Source of the DNA: Desulfovibrio piger
GTDB taxonomy: Bacteria > Desulfobacterota > Desulfovibrionia > Desulfovibrionales > Desulfovibrionaceae
NCBI RefSeq assembly: GCF_900116045.1
Contig: NZ_LT630450.1
Coordinates: 1,822,501 to 1,886,500 of the forward strand
DNA: 64,000 bases
Reading direction: 5' to 3'
The translations under genes were made by a program, and so were the position numbers. The notes beneath the pieces are model-generated. The model searched no databases, was not told the DNA's origin, and saw only the letters and a program-made list of their open reading frames with translations. This document shows positions 1 to 9,897 of the stretch, piece after piece; positions within the stretch are counted from its first letter, which is position 1, and each line of letters opens with the position of its first letter.

Positions 1-713
1 TTTTTCGCGGCCCCGCCGGGGCAACTCGTTGGCGCGAAGGAGACGTATGTCTCATTTTCAAACCCGCGTCAAGAACTTTTTTGCCATCCGGGAAAATTTC
101 CTTTCCTGCCGCCCTTGCGGACATGGCCAGTTCGTTGGCGCGAACGGCTTTATGCGCCTTTTCGACCCCACCGTCAAGCATTTTCCCGCAAAAAATCAAA
201 AAAATGCTGCCGAACCGTCGAAAAGGCGCTCCCGCGTCATATGGTGGCTCTGTTTTTCAACCAGCTTTCTGTGACGATACTTCTTCCCCCACAAAATGTA
301 AAGCATTTCATGCCATTTTTCATGCGATCCTGTTACAGTACAGATAAAGTAAATAAAAACATCATGATATGATACAAGTCCCAAGCCTTCTGCAAGCAGC
401 GGAAGGCCCGCCGGCAAAAGCCCGCACCAGTGCAGCAGCCCCCTTCCGGCTGCCGGGGAGGCGCGGCCACAGCCACAAAGCCCCCTGCTGCCACAGGCCC
501 CCCGTATCCTGCCTGTATGGACAGCCGCCCCGGCTGAGTTTCCCAGGCCCCTTATATCCTGACCTGTGCGACATTGCCCCCGAAGCACTGCAAACCCACT
601 GGAACACATGGATTTTTTGACGATATCACAGTTTTTCCGGGCACTTTCGGCCATATGGAAAAGGCGCCCTGCCGTACGACAGGGCGCCTTCATCAGTTTC
701 TACAAGGCAGGAT
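1..713. other. Intergenic region, no supported gene
   Basis: No reading frame here has a recognisable protein or a convincing start, and the short frames overlap one another on both strands. A 12-bp direct repeat, CGTTGGCGCGAA, occurs at 27-38 and 133-144. The stretch around 285-375 is more AT-rich than the surroundings. The right end holds the terminator of the minus-strand gene that follows. Confidence 0.5.
661..690 (-). terminator. Terminator after the hypothetical gene
   Basis: A perfect 11-bp stem (661-671 with 680-690) reads on the minus strand as a GC-rich hairpin followed by TTTTCC. It lies about 24 bp past the stop of the minus-strand gene at 714-1703, so it probably ends the truB-rpsO-pnp transcript. 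Confidence 0.75.
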
Positions 714-1703
714 CTATTGCGCGGGGCTTTCATCCATGTCGATGACACGGCCCTGCAGCCAGACATAGGCGTCCACTTCGTCGCCTTCCTGGGGTTCGTA
801 ATCCCGCAGGACCATCTTGCTGGCGTAGATGGGCAGCACCATGTCCGGGCGCTGGTCGAAGGGGAAGCGCACATAGAGGACCTTGATGTCCATCTTTTCC
901 AGCTTCACGTCGTCCACGCGCTCCACCCTGGTGCGCACCTGATACTCGGCAAAGCGGCGGCCGGGCATGATGAGCTGGCGGCCGGTCATGGAGATCTTCA
1001 GGGGCGGCACGTCCAGGCGGGTCTTGCCGGGATTCTCGGCCAGCCACTGGGCGGCCCAGGCTTCGTACTGGGGCCCCTGGGTGATGTTCACGTCATCCAG
1101 CAGGGCCTTGCGCAGGGCGATGGCCAGAGCGGACAGCAGGAAGGTCTGGGTGACGCCGGGGGTCAGGTCGTCCTTGTCGCGCAGATACAGGGGGTCATAG
1201 AACCACATGGGGTTCTTGCCCTCGATCATGCTCACGGCCACGTTGGCGCCGCCCCCCTGGCTCCAGGGGTGGATGCTTTCCACGGTCAGGTCGTTGGGCA
1301 GGCCTTCCAGGAAAGGAACGGCGGACAGGGGCTTGAACTTTTCCCCTTCGTCAGCCTGCATGAGCACGGCAGCGCGCGACGGCTGGTCCTTGGGCCAGGC
1401 CATGAGCACATATTCCTTGCCGCCGCGCTTCCACTGCCAGGCAGGACGGGTGCCGCCATTGTGCAGCACCGTGCCCACCACCTGCGGCATGACGGTCATG
1501 GGGTTCTGTCCCAGCAGCACGGCCCAGGCATCGCCCAGGGCCTCGTCGTGCTGGCGGTTCTCGCCGCGCAGCATGGCCTTCAGCTCTTCTTCCGAGGGCT
1601 GGCGGGCAGCGTCGGCGCTTTCCATCTGTTCCGCCTGCTGGGCGGCGGGAGCAGTGTCCTGCACTTTTTTCTCGACCTGTTCAGCCTTGCTCTTCTTGGT
1701 CAT
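714..1703 (-). CDS. Conserved hypothetical protein downstream of pnp
   Basis: A 329-residue protein of unknown function. The first 45 residues are charged and rich in Lys, Glu, Ala and Gln, like a disordered leader; the rest looks like a soluble mixed alpha/beta protein with no signal peptide or membrane segment. I recognise no catalytic motif. It starts 15 bp after the pnp stop on the same strand and a terminator follows, so it is probably the last gene of the truB-rpsO-pnp unit. That position suggests a link to RNA or translation, but this is only context. Confidence 0.75.
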   Translation of the reverse strand: MTKKSKAEQVEKKVQDTAPAAQQAEQMESADAARQPSEEELKAMLRGENRQHDEALGDAWAVLLGQNPMTVMPQVVGTVLHNGGTRPAWQWKRGGKEYVLMAWPKDQPSRAAVLMQADEGEKFKPLSAVPFLEGLPNDLTVESIHPWSQGGGANVAVSMIEGKNPMWFYDPLYLRDKDDLTPGVTQTFLLSALAIALRKALLDDVNITQGPQYEAWAAQWLAENPGKTRLDVPPLKISMTGRQLIMPGRRFAEYQVRTRVERVDDVKLEKMDIKVLYVRFPFDQRPDMVLPIYASKMVLRDYEPQEGDEVDAYVWLQGRVIDMDESPAQ

Positions 1704-1718
1704 GGCTCGTGCCTCCGG

Positions 1719-3944
1719 TTAACGACGGTCGCCCCTGCCGCCGCGGTCGCCGCGGTCACGACGGCCGCCGCGGTCACCGCGATTGCCGCGGTCGCGCTGG
1801 GGACGGGCGGTCTCTTCGGGGTTCCAGGGATGGCCCTGTTCTTCCAGCAGCACGGCCTTGCGGCTGGCGCGGATACGGTCACCGTTGATCTCGATGACCT
1901 TGACCACCATGTCTTCACCCAGATGGGCCACATCGCCGGGCTGCTCCACGCGGTTCACGTCCAGCTGGGAGACGTGCACCAGGGCTTCCACATTGGGCAG
2001 CACTTCCACGATGACGCCGATCTCCATGATCTTCTTGACCTTGGCGGTGTAGTTCTTGCCCAGTTCGGGACGCTGGTCATAGTAGGTGACCATCTCGCGG
2101 GCCTTTTCCAGGGCATCGGCCGTGGGGGCGAAGATGGACACGCGGCCGGAATCTTCGATGTCCACGGAAGCGCCGGTGGCGGTGGTGATGGCCTTGATGT
2201 TCTTGCCACCGGGGCCGATGATCAGGCGGATGATGTCGGGATTGACGAAGATCTCGGCATGCTGGGGCGCGTAGCGCGACAGTTCCTTGCGCGGCTCGGG
2301 CAGGGCCTTGGCCATCTCGGCCAGGATGTGCAGGCGGCCTTCGTGGGCCTGCTGCATGGCCTGGCGCATGATGTCAGTGGTCAGGCCGGTGATCTTGATG
2401 TCCATCTGCACGCCGGTGACGCCTTCCGCGGTACCGGCGATCTTGAAGTCCATGTCGCCCAGGGCGTCTTCATCGCCCAGGATGTCGGTGAGCACGATGA
2501 ACTTGTCGCCTTCCTTGATGAGGCCCATGGCCACACCGGCCACCGGGGCGCTGATGGGGATGCCCGCATCCATGAGGGAGAGGCAGCCGCCGCACACGGC
2601 AGCCATGGAAGAGGAGCCGTTGGATTCCACGGTCTCGGAGACCACGCGCACGGTGAAGGGGAAGTCGGCGTCGGCCGGCATGACGGGCCGCAGGGACTTT
2701 TCGGCCAGGGCGCCGTGGCCGATCTCGCGGCGGGAGACGCGCACGGGCTTCACCTCGCCCACGCTGAAGGGCGGGAAGTTGTAATGCAGCATGAAGCGCT
2801 TGGTCACGTCGCCGCTCAGGCTGTCCATGCGCTGTTCATCGGTGGAGGAACCCAGGGTGGTCACCACCAGGGACTTGGTCTCGCCGCGGCGGAAGATGGC
2901 CGAGCCGTGGGCGCGGGGCAGCACGCTGGTCTGGATCTGGATGGGGCGCACGGTCCTGGTGTCGCGGCCGTCGATGCGCACGCCTTCGTTGACGATGCGG
3001 GCACGCACGATCTTCTTTTCCAGATCGCCGATGATCTCGCCCACTTCCTTCAGGGCGTCGCTCTCGGCCCAGGCGGGGTCATTGAGCAGGGCTTCCATGA
3101 CCTTGTCCTTGACGGCCTTGCGGGCGTCCTTGCGGGCCAGCTTCTCGGGCACGCGCATGGCCTCCTCAAGGCCGGCCTCGCGGGCCAGTTCCTGCACGCG
3201 GGCCACCAGCACCGGATCGTCCTGATGGGGGGTGAAGGGCATCTTTTCCTTGCCGGCCAGTTCGCGCAGCTTGAGCTGGGCGTCGATGAGCGGCTGGATC
3301 TCCTTGCGGCCCCATTCCAGGGCGTCGATGATGACGTCCTCGGGCACGAAGGTGGCCTCGCCTTCCACCATGGTCAGGGCATCGCGGGAAGCGGCGAACA
3401 CGATGTTCAGGTCGCTGCGCGCCTGCTCCTCGAAGGTGGGGTTGAGCACGAACCGGCCGTCGATGCGGCCGATGCGGCCACCGGCCACCGGGCCTTCGAA
3501 CGGCAGGGGCGAGAGCATGACGGCGGCGGAAGCGCCGGTCAGGGCCAGCACGTCGGATTCGTTCTCCTGGTCGGCGGAGATGACGCTGGCCAGCACCTGC
3601 ACGTCTTCGTTCAGGCCCTTGGGGAACAGGGGACGGATGGGACGGTCGATGAGGCGGGAGACCAGGGTCTCACGCTCGGAGGGACGGCCGATCTCGCGGC
3701 GGAAGAAGCTGCCGGGGATGCGGCCGGCGGCGTACATCTTTTCGGAATATTCCACGGTGAGGGGGAAGAATCCCTTGTCGAACTCCAGAGCCTGGGAGCA
3801 GACGGTCACCAGCACCACCGTGCCGCCGCACTGCATCCAGACGGCGCCGTGGGCCTGGTTGGCCAGACGGCCGGTCTCGAAAATGATTTCCTTGCCGCCC
3901 ACGGTGGCCGTGACGCGGGTAGGATTGAAGATATCCTGGTTCAT
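1719..3944 (-). CDS. pnp: Polyribonucleotide nucleotidyltransferase (PNPase)
   Basis: A phosphorolytic 3'-5' exoribonuclease of 741 residues that degrades RNA in the cytoplasm. The order is the usual one: first RNase PH domain, helical linker, second RNase PH domain, a KH domain with the GxxG loop (IIGPGGKNIK), and an S1 domain near residues 620-690. The last 25 or so residues are an Arg/Gly/Asp-rich tail (RGNRGDRGGRR), which could add RNA affinity. I chose the start MNQDIF at 3944 because it begins the conserved domain; the frame stays open upstream without family similarity. rpsO lies just upstream, the common rpsO-pnp arrangement, with a hairpin between them. Confidence 0.97.
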   Translation of the reverse strand: MNQDIFNPTRVTATVGGKEIIFETGRLANQAHGAVWMQCGGTVVLVTVCSQALEFDKGFFPLTVEYSEKMYAAGRIPGSFFRREIGRPSERETLVSRLIDRPIRPLFPKGLNEDVQVLASVISADQENESDVLALTGASAAVMLSPLPFEGPVAGGRIGRIDGRFVLNPTFEEQARSDLNIVFAASRDALTMVEGEATFVPEDVIIDALEWGRKEIQPLIDAQLKLRELAGKEKMPFTPHQDDPVLVARVQELAREAGLEEAMRVPEKLARKDARKAVKDKVMEALLNDPAWAESDALKEVGEIIGDLEKKIVRARIVNEGVRIDGRDTRTVRPIQIQTSVLPRAHGSAIFRRGETKSLVVTTLGSSTDEQRMDSLSGDVTKRFMLHYNFPPFSVGEVKPVRVSRREIGHGALAEKSLRPVMPADADFPFTVRVVSETVESNGSSSMAAVCGGCLSLMDAGIPISAPVAGVAMGLIKEGDKFIVLTDILGDEDALGDMDFKIAGTAEGVTGVQMDIKITGLTTDIMRQAMQQAHEGRLHILAEMAKALPEPRKELSRYAPQHAEIFVNPDIIRLIIGPGGKNIKAITTATGASVDIEDSGRVSIFAPTADALEKAREMVTYYDQRPELGKNYTAKVKKIMEIGVIVEVLPNVEALVHVSQLDVNRVEQPGDVAHLGEDMVVKVIEINGDRIRASRKAVLLEEQGHPWNPEETARPQRDRGNRGDRGGRRDRGDRGGRGDRR

Positions 3945-4075
3945 GTGGACCTCGTATGAAGGGGATTCCGGCAAAAACGGGCAACAGCGCCCCGCCGCGG
4001 GCCTGGGGCCACGGGTGCTGCCCGGTCTTCCCGGACCCCCCTTCCTGCTAGATGTTGTCGTGAGGTAGTGGATTG

Positions 4076-4101
4076 CAAAAAGGGGGGGCTTGGCCCCCCC
4101 T
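4076..4101 (-). terminator. Hairpin between rpsO and pnp
   Basis: A 9-bp G/C stem (4081-4089 with 4093-4101) followed on the minus strand by TTTTT lies 16 bp past the rpsO stop. It looks like an intrinsic terminator or attenuator. It may also be the processing or autoregulation hairpin often found between rpsO and pnp; sequence alone does not separate these. Confidence 0.7.
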
Positions 4102-4116
4102 CTCAAACCATCGTCA

Positions 4117-4386
4117 TTACTTGCGCAGGCCGAGCTTGGCGATCAGCGCACGGTAACGCTGAATGTCCTTCTTCTTCAGGTAGTTCAGCAGCTTGCGGCG
4201 CTGGCCCACCAGCTTCAGCAGACCGGTGCGGGAGTGGAAGTCCTTCTTGTGCACCTTGAAGTGGCCGGTGAGGCCTTCGATGCGGGCGGTCAGCAGGGCC
4301 ACCTGCACTTCCGGGGAGCCGGTGTCGCCTTCGTGTTTGGCGTGAGCGTCGATAACCACTTTCTTCTGTTCAGCGTCCATAGCCAC
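4117..4386 (-). CDS. rpsO: 30S ribosomal protein S15
   Basis: An 89-residue small-subunit protein that binds the central domain of 16S rRNA. It has full family length and the conserved [19 protein letters not shown] core and the [22 protein letters not shown] segment. The start has AGGAGAAC shortly upstream. It lies between truB (25 bp upstream) and pnp on the same strand, so co-transcription is likely. Nothing unusual is seen. Confidence 0.98.
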   Translation of the reverse strand: MAMDAEQKKVVIDAHAKHEGDTGSPEVQVALLTARIEGLTGHFKVHKKDFHSRTGLLKLVGQRRKLLNYLKKKDIQRYRALIAKLGLRK

Positions 4387-4411
4387 AGCAGTTCTCCTTT
4401 ACGGATGTAAG

Positions 4412-5338
4412 TTAATTCCAGAGGCCCCGCAGCACGGTCCAGCAGGGGCCCTGGGGCGTGTCGGAACGGCGGGCCAGGGCCAGGGGCATGCCCTGACGCT
4501 GCAAAAGCGCCTTGTCGCCCACATCGTCGCGGCAGGGGATGGCCATGCCGTTACGGATGCGGGCCTCGGCGGCTTCGTCCAGCTCCAGCACCGGCCAGTG
4601 GGGCAGCGCCTCGGCAAGGGGGCGCAGATGCTTCACCAGCAGGCCCGGATCGGCCGACAGTTCGTCCAGTCCGCAGGCCACTTCGAGACCGAAGGGGTGA
4701 CTGTACTCCCGGGTCAGTTCCGTGAGCACGGCTCCGCATCCCAGTCGCATCCCCAAGCTGTGGGCCAGGGAGCGTATATAGGTGCCGGAACTGCATGCGA
4801 CCCGAAAGCGTACAAACGGCAGCGCCACTTCGAGCACGTCCGCTTGCGAAATTTCCATGCTTTTGACCTTCTTGGGCACTTCCTTGCCCTTGCGCGCCAG
4901 CTTGTAGAGGGACTGGCCCTCGTGCTTGGCCGCGGAATAGGCGGGCACTTCCTGCTCGTGCAGGGTCAGCCAGCGGGCCACTTCGGCGCGCACATCGGCT
5001 TCGGTCACCTGCTGCCACGGGGATTCCGCCAGCACCTCGCCCTGGATGTCCCAGGTATCGGTGGTGAGGCCCAGGCGCAGCTGGCCGCTGTAGACCTTGC
5101 CGCCATCGGCCAAGAGGTGCGAGGCGATCTTGGTGCCCTGTCCCAGCAGCACCAGCAGCACGCCGGAAGCCATGGGGTCCAGGGTGCCCGCGTGGCCGAT
5201 CTTGCGCTGGCCCAGGCGCTTGAGCGCCGAGAGGCAGCGGGCCGACGTGGGGCCGGAAGGCTTGTTGAGCACCAGGACGCCGTCCAGCTGGGGCAGCGGC
5301 GCCGCTTTGCGTGCGGCAGGGGAAGTCTGTTCGGTCAT
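4412..5338 (-). CDS. truB: tRNA pseudouridine(55) synthase
   Basis: Makes pseudouridine 55 in the T loop of tRNAs. The chosen start (MTEQTS at 5338) gives 308 residues, normal for TruB; a longer open frame to 5614 has no family similarity. The catalytic Asp is in GHAGTLDPMASG, Asp54. KPSGPTS at residues 26-32 is the usual N-terminal motif. It heads the truB-rpsO-pnp unit. In many bacteria nusA, infB and rbfA lie upstream, but here a LysR-type gene is divergent, so the operon is split or rearranged. Confidence 0.95.
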   Translation of the reverse strand: MTEQTSPAARKAAPLPQLDGVLVLNKPSGPTSARCLSALKRLGQRKIGHAGTLDPMASGVLLVLLGQGTKIASHLLADGGKVYSGQLRLGLTTDTWDIQGEVLAESPWQQVTEADVRAEVARWLTLHEQEVPAYSAAKHEGQSLYKLARKGKEVPKKVKSMEISQADVLEVALPFVRFRVACSSGTYIRSLAHSLGMRLGCGAVLTELTREYSHPFGLEVACGLDELSADPGLLVKHLRPLAEALPHWPVLELDEAAEARIRNGMAIPCRDDVGDKALLQRQGMPLALARRSDTPQGPCWTVLRGLWN

Positions 5339-5477
5339 ACGCAACAAATAATGATAGCAGGCCTGCGGCATGAAGTCAAAAGCGCAGGCATATGGCGGCA
5401 GGCAATAGCCTGTTGCGGGCCAAAGGTCAAGCGTTTTCCCTAATCCCGCAAGACAGGCAGCGTTTTCTCTCTGCTGT

Positions 5478-5506
5478 TTGCATCGTTCCCGTTGCACGTT
5501 TATAGT
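5478..5506 (+). promoter_or_regulatory. Candidate promoter of the LysR-type gene
   Basis: TTGCAT (5478-5483) and TATAGT (5501-5506) are separated by 17 bp, a good sigma-70 arrangement. It lies about 57 bp upstream of the LysR start at 5563, in the gap shared with divergent truB. Confidence 0.5.
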
Positions 5507-5562
5507 CACCGGGACCAAGAGCATCCATCTGCCCGTGGCGGCAGTACGGCAAGGAGATCTAC

Positions 5563-6440
5563 ATGGACCTGAAGCGTCTGGAATATTTCTCATCGAAAAA
5601 GGACAGATAAGCAAGGCGGCCCAGTCTCTTCACATCTCACAGCCGCCCCTCAGCATGCGTCTCAAGGAGCTGGAAGACGAGCTGGGCGTGACTCTCATCC
5701 ACCGGCAAGGAAAGGCGTGGCAGGTAACGCCGGAAGGCAGGATGCTCTATCGCAAGGCCCAGTTCATCCTTTCCTACATGGAAGGGGTAAAAAACGATAT
5801 AGCCAGCATCGCAGGCGAGCTCCACGGCCGGATCAAATTCGGAGTCTGCCCGCCCTGCCGCCAGATGGCCGCCCATGTCATCTCTGACCTCGGCAAGAGC
5901 CATCCCCGCTTGCAATTCCGCGTCTGGGTCATGGACAACCAGTCTCTGGAGCGCCACCTGCAGGAAAGCCATCTGGATTTTGCGCTCGTCCTCCTTCCGG
6001 TCAAAGGGAGGAACTATGCCATCCGCAGCCTGCAGGCAAAACCCTACTATGCTGTTTTCGGCAAGGGCATGCCGCAGCCCAAAGCCGATATCATAGGTGT
6101 CGAAGACCTGGCCGGGCTGCCGCTGATCGTGCAGCACCGCCGGGACAGTGCAGGTATCAATGCCGTCCTCATGAAGGCCTTCCAGAGGCAGAACAGACAG
6201 GCCCATGTCGTGCTGGAGACTCAGGATTCCAGTTTCCTGCAGGCCCTTCTGCTGGAAGGCTTCCCTGCCGTGGCCATCCTTAACGAATACGAACTCGAGC
6301 GGCTCCCGCTGGATCAATTCCCCACGGCCCGGCTTGACGTGGCAGACCTCACCTTGGCCCCGGCCCTGATAAGCCTGGAGAATGCCTATACCAGCCTCCT
6401 GGCCCAGAAAGTCATGGACTGCTTTGCGGCCCGTTTCTGA
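5563..6440 (+). pseudogene. LysR-family regulator, frameshifted near codon 10
   Basis: A LysR-type DNA-binding regulator with a winged helix at the N terminus and a periplasmic-binding-like effector domain after it. AAGGAGAT upstream of the ATG at 5563 and the peptide MDLKRLEYF mark the true N terminus, but this frame stops after 15 codons. The rest of the protein (IEKGQISKAAQSLHIS onward) continues in another frame to 6440. Restoring normal spacing would need about 7 extra bases, and any insertion of 1, 4 or 7 would restore the frame. It is a decayed gene, an assembly error or a recent mutation. It is convergent with the porin, permease and flavoprotein genes it might control. Confidence 0.8.
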
Positions 6441-6488
6441 CCCTCTGCTGCCGGTCGTTCCGTACAGCAGACGGCAGAAACGGCCAAC

Positions 6489-8012
6489 TCAGAAGCTATA
6501 GCCAAAATAGAGCGTGGCGTGCCAGGCGTCCTGACGGCTCATGGAAGGCCCCAGCCAGTCACGTCCGTCCTTCTGCCAGGTATCCTTGTCGAACCCGTTG
6601 ACGATATAGCCCAGCTCCAGGCCCGCCGTCAGGTTTTCGTACACTTTCCAGTAGCTGTCGAGATTGAATTCCAGCAAATGATCCGCCGTGGTCAGGTACA
6701 TGCCCGCCTTGTTGGGATTGCTGTCGAATCCGTAGTTCCAGGCATCACGGGCCTGTGCATACTTGACCATCCCGGTGCTGTTGGTGCCGTTCCAGTAGGC
6801 CACTCGCAGGATATGCTTGAGGTCGGGCAAAAACGACATGTCTTTCAGGCGTACGCCGATGCCCCATGTACCGGCATAGTTGCTGCCCAGATCGTTGTAT
6901 CCTGTAGGATAGGGATTGGCCGCGCCCATGAAGCTGGTGAACTTGCTCCAGGGGTCGATGGACGGCATACGCTCGGAACCGTTCTTCAGGCTGCCGTCAT
7001 CGCCCGAAGCATACCAGCCGAAAATACCGGGCGTGCCCCAGTCCAGCCGGTATTCTGCCAAAGCCATGGCCAGCCATCCCTCACGCCGGGTACTGGCCCT
7101 GTCCATGCGTTGCCCGCCGCGCACGGGTATGTCATAGCGGCCCATGGCCTCCACATAGCCATAGTTGATGTCCAGCTCGAAATTCCAGGGTGCAAAGGCG
7201 CTGATCCCCACAGGCAGGCCGGCCCAGAACATGCTGCCCCACGCCTTGTCCGTCTCCCCTACCAGATGGGCGCCCCCAAAAGGATCGCTGCTTAGCGTAT
7301 AGTGGGGCATGCCGTCCTTCCATATCTTCACGGCACGGCCGTCAGCAGTACTGGGGAACGTATTTTTGCCCCGCAGGCCAAACATGACCCACGGCGACAT
7401 GTCCCACCCGTCCTGCCTTACCGGCAGGATCAGGGCGAACAGATCCATGTTGTCCAGATAGGAGATCGTGCCGTCGCCACTGGCGGCAGTGGCATTGTCA
7501 TTGAAGGGACGGACCCACAGGCCGGTCAGGGACACAGCATCATTGAAACACCAGGAGGCTGTCACGGCGGCGGCATCCATATTGTCCATGACCATGCCAC
7601 CACCAGCTTTTTTGGGCAGATTGATGTTCTGGATGCCCATGCGAACCCGTAGCGGCATGCCCGGTACGGTCCAGTCCGTATAGGCCTGACGCAGCTTGAC
7701 CACTGTCTGGTCTGCTCCCAGGGCAGCACCACTACTGTTTTTGCCCCACATGAGCTGGCCGATCTCGAAAAAAACCGTTCCTGAAAGGGCTGGTGAAGCC
7801 ACCGCATCCATCTGCAGACGCAGACGCTGCCGGGCATGGAAGGTATCTTCACTGTCAGCCTTGCGGTCACCGACAGTATCTACCAGATTGTTGTCACCTG
7901 CGCTAAAGGCAAACTGCCACTGTCCCTTCATCTTGAAGTCCACGGCCTGGACCGTGAAGGGATGGCAGAGCGCCAGGCTCAGCAGGCACAGCAAAGACAG
8001 TATCCTGTTCAT
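6489..8012 (-). CDS. Outer-membrane trimeric porin, Desulfovibrio type
   Basis: A 507-residue outer-membrane beta-barrel. Residues 1-23 form a signal peptide ending in VQA before VDFKMKG. The barrel alternates short polar loops with aromatic strands, and the protein ends in YFGYSF, the terminal Phe that BAM recognises. Length and style match the major porins of Desulfovibrio. It follows the permease gene on the same strand with a 119-bp gap. Together with that permease it could carry an organic anion across both membranes; the substrate is not known. Confidence 0.88.
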   Translation of the reverse strand: MNRILSLLCLLSLALCHPFTVQAVDFKMKGQWQFAFSAGDNNLVDTVGDRKADSEDTFHARQRLRLQMDAVASPALSGTVFFEIGQLMWGKNSSGAALGADQTVVKLRQAYTDWTVPGMPLRVRMGIQNINLPKKAGGGMVMDNMDAAAVTASWCFNDAVSLTGLWVRPFNDNATAASGDGTISYLDNMDLFALILPVRQDGWDMSPWVMFGLRGKNTFPSTADGRAVKIWKDGMPHYTLSSDPFGGAHLVGETDKAWGSMFWAGLPVGISAFAPWNFELDINYGYVEAMGRYDIPVRGGQRMDRASTRREGWLAMALAEYRLDWGTPGIFGWYASGDDGSLKNGSERMPSIDPWSKFTSFMGAANPYPTGYNDLGSNYAGTWGIGVRLKDMSFLPDLKHILRVAYWNGTNSTGMVKYAQARDAWNYGFDSNPNKAGMYLTTADHLLEFNLDSYWKVYENLTAGLELGYIVNGFDKDTWQKDGRDWLGPSMSRQDAWHATLYFGYSF

Positions 8013-8131
8013 GGCGGTCCCTCATGAGGCCCCCTGCCATCTGCAGGGGACCTGTCGTGTAAGATTCATCGGGGAGCTTTTTCCACCGGAGGACAGCGTT
8101 GTTACGTGATATCCTCCGGCATGGGGCCGGG

Positions 8132-9430
8132 TTATCCGATCCAGTTCCGCAACAGTCCCGTGTACAGACAGAACTCCAGCCAGACGAGCCCGGCCACAGG
8201 CAGGAATAACAGTTTCTTGAACAGGACATCTGCCTCGCGCTGATCCTCAAGCCCTGCAAGGGCCATAGCGCCACAGGTAGAGAAGGGGGAAGAACCTGTG
8301 TAGAACCCGCCTACCGAGATCAGCGAGAACAGGATGATGGGCGCGACACCCGTGCTGGAAGCAAGGGGCGCGACCAGCAGGGCCAGCGTGGGGATAACCA
8401 CGCCCAGCGTGGCAACAAAGAAGCTCATGGTGCAGGCCGCCGCCAGCAGGATGTAGGGGGCCGCGGCACTGGTCACATTGACCTGCACCCACGAGGAAAG
8501 ACTGCTGACAAGGCCGCCCGAAACAGCCGTACCGATCAGCGTACCCATGGCACAGATCATGATTATGATGGAGAATGGCACCTTGGCTATGGCATCTTTT
8601 TCTTTGGCCACCTTGCAAATGCTGCACAGTATGATGCCTACGGTACAGATGACGGTGATGTCGCAAAAGGAGGCGACTTTTTTGACTGTCGCGACATCAG
8701 GCATGGCAACCTTGAGCATGGCCGGGATAACGGTGCAGAGAAAGACCAGGCCAACTATCCACAAGGTCCTTTTCTGAACTGCAGTGAAGGGCTCAGGTTT
8801 GTTTATCTCAACTTTCTTTGTCCTATGACCGCCTGTGACAAAGTAAGTGATGACAAAAAATATGGACATGGTTACCAGGGAATTCATGAGCACGTTCATG
8901 CACATGGCCATACCTTCATTATGGAAACCGCTATTCTCAGCCACCTGCTGGATGATTATGCCGCCGACACTGAAGGGAAACTGGGAGCCGATGGTCGAGC
9001 CACAGAAGATAAGTACCGTAGCCAGCACCCTGGAAATCTTCGATTTTATGCAGATCGTCATCACCAGGGGAGACAGGAATGCAAATGTGGCAGGTGCCCC
9101 TGCGCCAGTCCCGGCAAACATCATGCAGATGAAGAACAGGACGATGGGCAACAGTGCTGGCCTATTGCGGCTACTGTAGATAATCTTTTCTGCCAGCTTC
9201 ACGAGGGTCCCGTTCGATATGGCAAAGCCATAAAATGCCGTGACGATGAACAGCATCAAAAATAGATATATCGGCCATAGACCTGCAACTTTTTTTACCG
9301 ACATATCATAGATGAACACACCGTTCACGAAAGCAAACGTCAAAGCAAAATAGCCGATATTCGTTTTGAACAGGAACCCAAGGACAAGAGCCAGTACAAG
9401 GGATATCAAAAACAGCATTTCTGCGCTCAT
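8132..9430 (-). CDS. Carboxylate permease, MatC/SLC13-like
   Basis: A 432-residue inner-membrane carrier with about eleven or twelve hydrophobic segments. The N-terminal half (WPIYLFLMLFIVTAFYGFA, then NGTLVKLAEKIIYSSRNRP) resembles the MatC N-terminal family within the ion transporter superfamily, whose members usually carry dicarboxylates. The conserved small-residue stretches GTGAGAPATFAF and GGFYTGSSPFSTCGAMAL are likely re-entrant loops at the substrate site. It lies between flavoprotein genes and a porin, so it probably imports the substrate that the flavoprotein reduces. Substrate and coupling ion cannot be read from the sequence. Confidence 0.8.
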   Translation of the reverse strand: MSAEMLFLISLVLALVLGFLFKTNIGYFALTFAFVNGVFIYDMSVKKVAGLWPIYLFLMLFIVTAFYGFAISNGTLVKLAEKIIYSSRNRPALLPIVLFFICMMFAGTGAGAPATFAFLSPLVMTICIKSKISRVLATVLIFCGSTIGSQFPFSVGGIIIQQVAENSGFHNEGMAMCMNVLMNSLVTMSIFFVITYFVTGGHRTKKVEINKPEPFTAVQKRTLWIVGLVFLCTVIPAMLKVAMPDVATVKKVASFCDITVICTVGIILCSICKVAKEKDAIAKVPFSIIIMICAMGTLIGTAVSGGLVSSLSSWVQVNVTSAAAPYILLAAACTMSFFVATLGVVIPTLALLVAPLASSTGVAPIILFSLISVGGFYTGSSPFSTCGAMALAGLEDQREADVLFKKLLFLPVAGLVWLEFCLYTGLLRNWIG

Positions 9431-9897
9431 TGCTCTCTCCAGATTAAACAGGCACGTTTGTTTTTGAGTACTATGCCGCTATTTCCCTATGGCCGGATCG
9501 GCCACGGGAAGTACGGCTAATGCACTCTTTCCTGGAACAGCTTCCAATCCATCCGGTACAAGAGTGACGGTCTGGAATGTATTCTTGAGCAGGGGCGTAA
9601 ACGGGAAGTCTCCCCTTTAAGAGGATCATTGGAGATGTTCCGGACTGGTCATGTGGGAAAACCAGAAGGACATGCAGATGGCTGTATCTATGACTTCGCC
9701 GTCAACAGGGGTACGCAGGCAGGGCGATCAGGACCAGCCCACAGCCGGGACAATCCCTTCACCATCGTTTTTTAGTACGGCAAAGCCGGACAAGGCTGTC
9801 CATCGCAGCATCTGTGGTCTTGCTCCATGCTTCTCCGCCCGCGATCCCTGCATTTTCTGTCCCCGTACCGTGCTCAGGGTACGGGGACAGGCAATTA
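9431..9897. other. Intergenic region between permease and FeS/FAD gene
   Basis: No protein-coding gene is supported in this 467-bp gap. It probably holds a promoter for the permease and porin. A 13-bp perfect hairpin, listed separately, closes the right end. Confidence 0.5.
9857..9890 (-). terminator. Hairpin after the FeS/FAD oxidoreductase gene
   Basis: A perfect 13-bp inverted repeat (9857-9869 with 9878-9890) lies 7 bp past the stop of the minus-strand gene. There is no T run, so it may protect the 3' end or work with Rho rather than terminate alone. Confidence 0.5.

Noticed and set aside
29..372. Three overlapping short plus-strand frames at the left end
   Set aside because: They overlap each other in different frames and have no recognisable domain, signal or ribosome-site support.
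717..3959. A 1080-residue open frame opposite pnp and the next gene
   Set aside because: It is the shadow of two well-supported genes on the other strand in GC-rich DNA; its peptide is a low-complexity Gly/His/Ala/Leu string with no family match.
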